NCBI GenBank assembly: GCA_900549215.1
Contig: URNJ01000071.1
Span: 1-8,265 of the forward strand
Source of the DNA: an uncultured Collinsella sp.
Lineage (GTDB): Bacteria; Actinomycetota; Coriobacteriia; Coriobacteriales; Coriobacteriaceae
DNA length: 8,265 nucleotides
Direction: 5' to 3'
The notes under the pieces were generated by a model. It was not told the DNA's origin. It saw only the letters and a list, made by a program, of their open reading frames with translations, and did not search any database. This document shows, in pieces, positions 4,634 through 8,265 of this stretch. A program made the translations under genes and the position numbers. Each line of letters opens with the position of its first letter. Positions within the stretch are counted from its first letter, which is position 1.

Positions 4634-6546
4634 AGGGCAGGGACTTTCGGCTCATCGTCGAGCTGCGGAATGGTGCCTACCACGTTATCCGCCAGCCAAT
4701 TCATCTCGACAATCTGCGTGCTCGGCAGCGGGGGGAAGCCTTCGATCTGTACCACGCCGCTCTGGCTGTGGAGCTCGCCGCCAAAGGGGTTGATGGAGCC
4801 CTCGACAATGCCGTTGCGGAGCAACTGCACGAGTTTGCGCGTCTGGTAGGGTAGGCCCGGAGCGTAACGGATATCGATAACGCCCGAGCTCATGCCGTAC
4901 CAGTAGTTGACGGCGCGAACCTGCTTGTCGTCGCTGGTCTCATCCCAGGTGCCATGCAGCAGACTTCGCACGATAAGCTCGTAGTATCGGCCCCAATTCC
5001 ATACCGGCATGGCGATGCCGGCAACCTTGCCATCGACCAGGCGGTGAAGCCCGTAGGCCGTGGGGTCTTCGAGTGACTTTGACATGTCAGCGCCGGTCAT
5101 GACGCTCACGCCTTCGCGGCACATGGCCTCGGCAAGGCCTCCGGCGGGCACATCGCCCCAGGTCAGGATAATTTGCGCACGGGGGTCGAGCAGCGAGGCA
5201 CCGATGGCAAAGGCATTGATCTCGCTGAGCGCGCCGGATGCGAAGACCGACGCGTGGTAGCCGATGCGATGGTTGTCCGCCATGCTGGCGGCAAGGGCGC
5301 CCAGGAGGAACTTGGCCTCGTACATCTTGCCAAAGTACGAACGGACGCTTTGGTGGGGAAGGCCGATAGAGCAGTTGAGGAACCGAACCCGGGGATACTC
5401 AACGGCAGCCCTGAGCGTGTATTCCATCAGGCGGTGCGAGGTCGAGAAGATTACGTTTGCTCCATGTTTGACAGCCGTTTCCACGGCGGCGTAGAACACG
5501 TCCGGATCGTGACAGTCCTCGAACGCCTCGGTGCGCACGATACCGCCAAAGTGCTCATCGAGATACTGACGCCCTTGGTCGTGCAGGCTGTCCCAGCTCG
5601 ACGTCGCACAGGGGAACTCATGGATAAAGGCGATGCGCAGGGGGTTGGTCGCCGAGTAGACGGTCTTGCCCATAAAGAAGTTGAGCACGCCGGAGGTGGA
5701 CTTGGCGGGCGTCTCCTCCTCGTCGACGCTCGGCGCTTCGACGAGATCGACCTTGTCCTCGTCATTTTTGCCGGCAATGACCAGCTCGCGCCAAATCTTG
5801 CACAGGCGGTTTACGACGATATCCGTCGGCGTATCCAGCAGGCGGTCCTGGTTGTACACATTGAGGTACACGAGCATGGTGTCGGCAGGCGTAATGTCTA
5901 GGTGGTCGCCGCCTGCGCGAAGGTAGGCGCGCTTAAAGAGCAGGAAGGTGTGGCACAGGTAATCGACCTTTTTCTGCGGCCATTTTTCGATAAGGTTCTG
6001 ACCGAGCATCTTGGCGAGCGTTTCGTAGCTTCCCTCGCGCGAGAACTCGATCTCGTATAGGGGGCAGACGCGCCAAAACGCGCAGAACTCGCCGTACAGG
6101 CGGCTTTCGACGGAATCCCATGTGCCGGGGTAGAGACGGGTGACCTTGGCCGAAACCGTCGGGGCGTCTAGGAATTTGAGGACACTGACGCGTTTGTTGC
6201 CTTCCTGGACATAGAACCGATGCATAAACTCGGTAACGATGATGGGGTCGCGATAGCCCTCGGTTACCTGGATGTCGTAGAGGTTGGACCACTTGCGGGC
6301 GAACTCGGTGCTAAACGGAAGCAGGGGCATAAAGTTACACGAAAAGGCGGACTGACGGCCCTTGGTGACCGTGCCGACGACCATTTCGAGCGGAATATCC
6401 CGCAGGCCGACATTCTCTCGCTGACCTAAGGGGAGCTGAGCAACCAAGCTATCGAGGTCCGTAAGGTATGGATGCTCGCTTTGGCTAATGGCGCGTCGAC
6501 GTCCTTGCTCGCCGCGCTTGCGTGCTTGACGATAGGCCTCTTCCAT
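4630..6546 (-). CDS. ParB-like/BMP-domain cytosolic ligand-binding protein, function unknown
   Basis: This 638-residue protein has two recognisable parts. Residues about 45-140 resemble the ParB/sulfiredoxin-like fold: VGLRDIPLEMVVGT, then RDPIIVTEF (99-107), then FYVQEGNKRVSVLKFL (111-126), where GNKR stands in place of the ParB G-E-R-R box. A mostly helical stretch (141-260) and an acidic, probably flexible linker (262-295) follow. Residues about 302-600 match the BMP/PnrA family, the nucleoside-binding lipoproteins of ABC importers: RIAFIHE, GANVIFSTSHRLMEYTLRAA, FGKMYEAKFLLGALAASMA, RIGYHASV, and NPFGGELHSQSG near the end. There is no signal peptide or lipobox, so it should stay in the cytosol and sense rather than import. 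The Shine-Dalgarno AAGGGAG (6554-6560) lies 7 bases before ATG. It is coupled to the phosphoesterase gene by an ATGA overlap. Similar proteins are usually annotated only as BMP family proteins. Domain calls are by eye. Confidence 0.82.
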   Translation of the reverse strand: MEEAYRQARKRGEQGRRRAISQSEHPYLTDLDSLVAQLPLGQRENVGLRDIPLEMVVGTVTKGRQSAFSCNFMPLLPFSTEFARKWSNLYDIQVTEGYRDPIIVTEFMHRFYVQEGNKRVSVLKFLDAPTVSAKVTRLYPGTWDSVESRLYGEFCAFWRVCPLYEIEFSREGSYETLAKMLGQNLIEKWPQKKVDYLCHTFLLFKRAYLRAGGDHLDITPADTMLVYLNVYNQDRLLDTPTDIVVNRLCKIWRELVIAGKNDEDKVDLVEAPSVDEEETPAKSTSGVLNFFMGKTVYSATNPLRIAFIHEFPCATSSWDSLHDQGRQYLDEHFGGIVRTEAFEDCHDPDVFYAAVETAVKHGANVIFSTSHRLMEYTLRAAVEYPRVRFLNCSIGLPHQSVRSYFGKMYEAKFLLGALAASMADNHRIGYHASVFASGALSEINAFAIGASLLDPRAQIILTWGDVPAGGLAEAMCREGVSVMTGADMSKSLEDPTAYGLHRLVDGKVAGIAMPVWNWGRYYELIVRSLLHGTWDETSDDKQVRAVNYWYGMSSGVIDIRYAPGLPYQTRKLVQLLRNGIVEGSINPFGGELHSQSGVVQIEGFPPLPSTQIVEMNWLADNVVGTIPQLDDEPKVPAL

Positions 6547-6573
6547 AATGTTGCTCCCTTAGTCGTTTAAACA

Positions 6574-6602
6574 ACTATATGAACCATGGTACCACGAATG
6601 AA
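6574..6602 (-). promoter_or_regulatory. Putative promoter of the ParB-like/BMP-phosphoesterase operon
   Basis: On the minus strand a good -10, TATAGT (complement of 6574-6579), is preceded 17 bases upstream by a weak -35, TTCATT (complement of 6597-6602). It lies just after the mscS-like gene's terminator and 14 bases upstream of the Shine-Dalgarno. The location is convincing, the -35 is poor. Confidence 0.4.
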
Positions 6603-6640
6603 AACCACTACAAAGATGCCTGACCCCTTTGCGGTGGTTT
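6601..6640 (-). terminator. Terminator hairpin of the mscS-like gene (repeat copy 2)
   Basis: Arms 6602-6615 and 6627-6640 pair over 14 positions with one mismatch (A6610/C6632) and one G-T, around an 11-base loop. On the minus strand it is followed by a short T run (complement of 6601-6604). Two bases of the gene's TAA stop lie in the first arm. Arm sequence, arm length, loop length and stop-codon position match the copy at 3884-3924. Confidence 0.75.
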
Positions 6641-7406
6641 AGGCGATGATGGGGGCGATGGCGCGGATGCAGGCGTCGGCAGCGGTGAAAGTGGTGCTGT
6701 CGTCGCTGACGATAAAGATGATCTTTCCTTTGATGCCAAAGTCGCCGATTTCGCTAAAGAGCACGTAGGGCTCTTTGTCAAAGCCCGAGATGGGCGAGAC
6801 GGCCGTTTTGGTTGCGCTCGTGAGCTCGTCTGCCAGCACGTCAAGGGAAGCCCACTTAGACGTGTCCTTTACGGCAACGGGCACGGCCACGCGTCCAAAG
6901 GGCATCAAATGCACGAGCGTGTTCTTGGAGATGTTGGAGTTGGGCACAATGATGGTCTGTCCACAGGCATCCTCAATCGTTGTATGACGCCAAGTGATGT
7001 CTTGGACCACGCCGGATACGCCGCCGACCTCGATATTGTCGCCGGGTTTGATGATGCCCATAAAGGTCACTTGCATGCCGCCGATAAGGTTTGACAGCGT
7101 GTCCTGAAAGCCGAGCGAGATGGCGATGCCGCCGACGCCAAGAGCGGCGACGAGCGCGTTTGCGTTAATGCCAAAGCAGTTGTCGAGGATAAAGCTGCCG
7201 CCAATCATCCAGATGACGGCGCGCGCGATGTTGATGAAGATACTTGATGCCGGAAGCGGGTTATCGTCTCGGTTAAGCAGATGGTTCAGGGTCTTGGATA
7301 CGACCTTGGCGGCGACGGCGGTGCCTATCGCCAAGATGACGGCCCAGATGATGTTGTGGACCCACCGTTGCTCAAAGAAATGAAGAATCGGCTCAAACAA
7401 TTCCAT
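6639..7406 (-). CDS. Small-conductance mechanosensitive channel, MscS family
   Basis: MscS channels open under membrane tension and release solutes during hypo-osmotic shock. The protein has 255 residues from the chosen start. Membrane segments are visible at about 15-35 and 56-75. The pore-lining third segment runs at about 82-115 with the family signature ALVAALGVGGIAISLGFQD, followed by NLIGGMQV. The beta domain follows, with IKPGDNIEVGGVSGVVQDITWRHT and IIVPNSNISKNTLVH, then a shortened C-terminal alpha/beta region. The start at 7406 (MELFEPIL) is chosen because AGGAGGT (7416-7422) lies 9 bases upstream. An in-frame ATG at 7451 would add 15 residues but lies upstream of that Shine-Dalgarno and at the edge of a terminator hairpin. 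It is close in size to E. coli MscS and is probably a single-gene unit between two terminators. Confidence 0.92.
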   Translation of the reverse strand: MELFEPILHFFEQRWVHNIIWAVILAIGTAVAAKVVSKTLNHLLNRDDNPLPASSIFINIARAVIWMIGGSFILDNCFGINANALVAALGVGGIAISLGFQDTLSNLIGGMQVTFMGIIKPGDNIEVGGVSGVVQDITWRHTTIEDACGQTIIVPNSNISKNTLVHLMPFGRVAVPVAVKDTSKWASLDVLADELTSATKTAVSPISGFDKEPYVLFSEIGDFGIKGKIIFIVSDDSTTFTAADACIRAIAPIIA

Positions 7407-7415
7407 GTAGGGAAA

Positions 7416-7422
7416 ACCTCCT
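7416..7422 (-). promoter_or_regulatory. Ribosome binding site that fixes the mscS-like start
   Basis: The minus strand reads AGGAGGT, a near-perfect Shine-Dalgarno, 9 bases before the ATG at 7406-7404. It rules against the longer reading from 7451. Confidence 0.85.
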
Positions 7423-7437
7423 AATGATCGTCCAACC

Positions 7438-7468
7438 ATGATACCCACCAAGAAGCCCGTCCGATCAA
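7438..7468 (-). promoter_or_regulatory. Possible promoter of the mscS-like gene
   Basis: On the minus strand TTGATC (complement of 7463-7468) and TATCAT (complement of 7438-7443) are separated by 19 bases, with the ribosome binding site 15 bases after the -10. The -10 matches five of six consensus bases. The spacer is long and the -35 falls partly in the loop of the preceding terminator hairpin. A weak call. Confidence 0.3.
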
Positions 7469-7484
7469 ATTCGGACGGGCTTCT
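7451..7484 (-). terminator. Terminator hairpin after the 5'-nucleotidase gene
   Basis: A perfect 14-bp stem AGAAGCCCGTCCGA (7451-7464)/TCGGACGGGCTTCT (7471-7484) has a 6-base loop. It lies 51 bases downstream of the nucleotidase stop on the minus strand. The tail reads CTTCTTGG, so the U-tract is short. The symmetrical ends would allow weak action in both directions. Confidence 0.75.
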
Positions 7485-7535
7485 GTGCTCGATATAAGGT
7501 TTGCGCGGTGGGGCTGCAAGGCCCGGCGGTGTAGC

Positions 7536-8265
7536 TTAGCGTCGACGCTTCCAGATAATGCCGAGAATGATGACGATGATGCCGCCGATAAGGCACGCGC
7601 CAACTACTGCCAGCGTGCGGTCTCCCGTTGCGGCGAGCTTACCGGTCGTCTTCTTGGTGATGACCTTCGTGGTCGTCGTGTCCGTCTTAGGCGAGGGCTT
7701 AGGCGTCGGGGCCGGTGCGGGCGTGGGGTCCACGGCAGCGGAGCCAAAGCTGATGGTGCCCGCGAGCGAGGCCATCTTGCTCTCCCAGCTGTTCTGCCCG
7801 ATCAACGCCCTTAGCGCTGACTCGCAGGTACCCCACTCGGTGTGCTTGGTAGCGTTTGCGAAGGTGGGGAAGTCGGTCGTGTTGGTGATGATGTAGTTGT
7901 TGGTGGCGACGGTATAGGCCTTGGCGGGGTCGAGCGTGCTGCCGTCCTTGGTGAGTGCGGCACTCACAATGCGCTTGCCTTCGGGCTGCGTCCAATCAAT
8001 CGTCACGTTGATGCCGCCAAAGGAGAGAACGCTGCCAGAGTCATCGCGCCACTTGTACTTGTCTTGCGCCTCCTGCTCGGTGTGACCGGCCGCCACATAA
8101 GCCTGCTGAAGCTTGTAGCTGTCGTTGCAATCGTCGCTAATTTGTAGCGAGTGCTCGAGCGCTGCGAGGAAGTCCGCGCCGGTCATGGTCCAGGTCTCCA
8201 CGGTGTTGCCGTAGGGCGAGATAGCGATGACGTTGCCGGCGGTCACGTTGCCCGCCGCGATGCCG
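7536..8265 (-). CDS. Cell-wall-anchored 5'-nucleotidase, C-terminal part (5' end outside window)
   Basis: The frame is open to the window edge and gives 242 residues before TAA, so the gene starts upstream. The visible part matches the C-terminal substrate-binding domain of the 5'-nucleotidase/UshA family: GIAAGNVTAGNVIAISPYGNTVETWTMTG, then LEHSL, then LSFGGINVTID, then AYTVATNNYIITNTTDFPTF. The usual GGDG before the last aromatic is replaced by TTDF. The metallophosphatase domain is not in the window. A Pro/Thr/Lys-rich stalk follows (about residues 180-209 of the visible part), then the sortase signal LAATG (7623-7637), a hydrophobic segment and KRRR. Secreted members of this family release nucleosides from nucleotides outside the cell. 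The GTG at 8246-8244 is internal, since homology continues upstream of it. A terminator follows at 7451-7484. Family assignment is good; the exact substrate is not known. Confidence 0.85.
   Translation of the reverse strand, partial: GIAAGNVTAGNVIAISPYGNTVETWTMTGADFLAALEHSLQISDDCNDSYKLQQAYVAAGHTEQEAQDKYKWRDDSGSVLSFGGINVTIDWTQPEGKRIVSAALTKDGSTLDPAKAYTVATNNYIITNTTDFPTFANATKHTEWGTCESALRALIGQNSWESKMASLAGTISFGSAAVDPTPAPAPTPKPSPKTDTTTTKVITKKTTGKLAATGDRTLAVVGACLIGGIIVIILGIIWKRRR
7623..7637 (-). other. LAATG sortase sorting signal
   Basis: The five codons encode L-A-A-T-G, followed by a hydrophobic stretch of about 20 residues and the basic tail KRRR. This is the layout of a cell-wall sorting signal. 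LAxTG, rather than LPxTG, is the motif recognised by class E sortases of actinobacteria, so a class E enzyme is expected elsewhere in the genome. Confidence 0.8.

Noticed and set aside
5173..5901. Plus-strand open frame of 242 codons inside the ParB-like/BMP gene
   Set aside because: It lies antisense to a gene with clear domain matches and shows no recognisable domain itself. It is a shadow frame.
7404..7451. Longer mscS-like start at the ATG at 7451
   Set aside because: It lies upstream of a near-perfect Shine-Dalgarno serving the ATG at 7406 and at the edge of a terminator hairpin, and it adds residues without family resemblance.
8244..8246. GTG as the start of the nucleotidase-like gene
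   Set aside because: Family resemblance (GIAAGN) continues in frame upstream to the window edge and there is no Shine-Dalgarno, so the gene is partial rather than short.

Overview
The window looks like a chromosomal segment of a Gram-positive actinobacterium of the class Coriobacteriia, most likely Collinsella or a close relative. I base this on the GC-rich codon usage, the gene order, the long Lys/Ala-rich N-terminus of SecE and the actinobacterial-style LAATG cell-wall anchor. The genus is inferred from general familiarity, not from a search.

Left half (1-3872, plus strand) is a translation/transcription/secretion housekeeping block: the 3' part of tuf (EF-Tu) with its terminator, a gap of about 280 bases with a promoter-like site, rpmG (L33), tRNA-Trp(CCA), a strong hairpin, secE, nusG, rplK (L11), a structured spacer, rplA (L1) and a terminator. 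The spacer between rplK and rplA carries two plain hairpins and then a third element next to the rplA Shine-Dalgarno. That element resembles the L1-binding site of 23S rRNA, so it is a candidate autoregulatory operator. rplJ/rplL do not follow rplA here.

Right half (3884-8265, minus strand) holds four genes read towards the left. From right to left they are: the C-terminal part of a surface 5'-nucleotidase with an LAATG sortase signal; a small MscS-type mechanosensitive channel; a 638-residue cytosolic protein joining a ParB-like N-terminal domain to a BMP/PnrA-type ligand-binding domain; and a calcineurin-like metallophosphoesterase. The last two overlap by 4 bases (ATGA) and are probably translationally coupled. 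The ParB-like/BMP protein plus phosphoesterase pair is the least understood part of the window and the best candidate for an uncharacterised system.

The stop codons of the phosphoesterase and of the mscS-like gene each lie inside the first arm of a related hairpin (14-base arms, 11-base loop). This appears to be a repeated terminator family. The two halves converge at 3834-3924, where a terminator for each direction sits back to back. No CRISPR array, insertion sequence, phage gene or integration site is visible. No gap between genes exceeds 300 bases. In the longest gap (951-1229) I see only the tuf terminator and the promoter-like site, with nothing recognisable in 1014-1154. The 120-base nusG-rplK gap shows no convincing signal.
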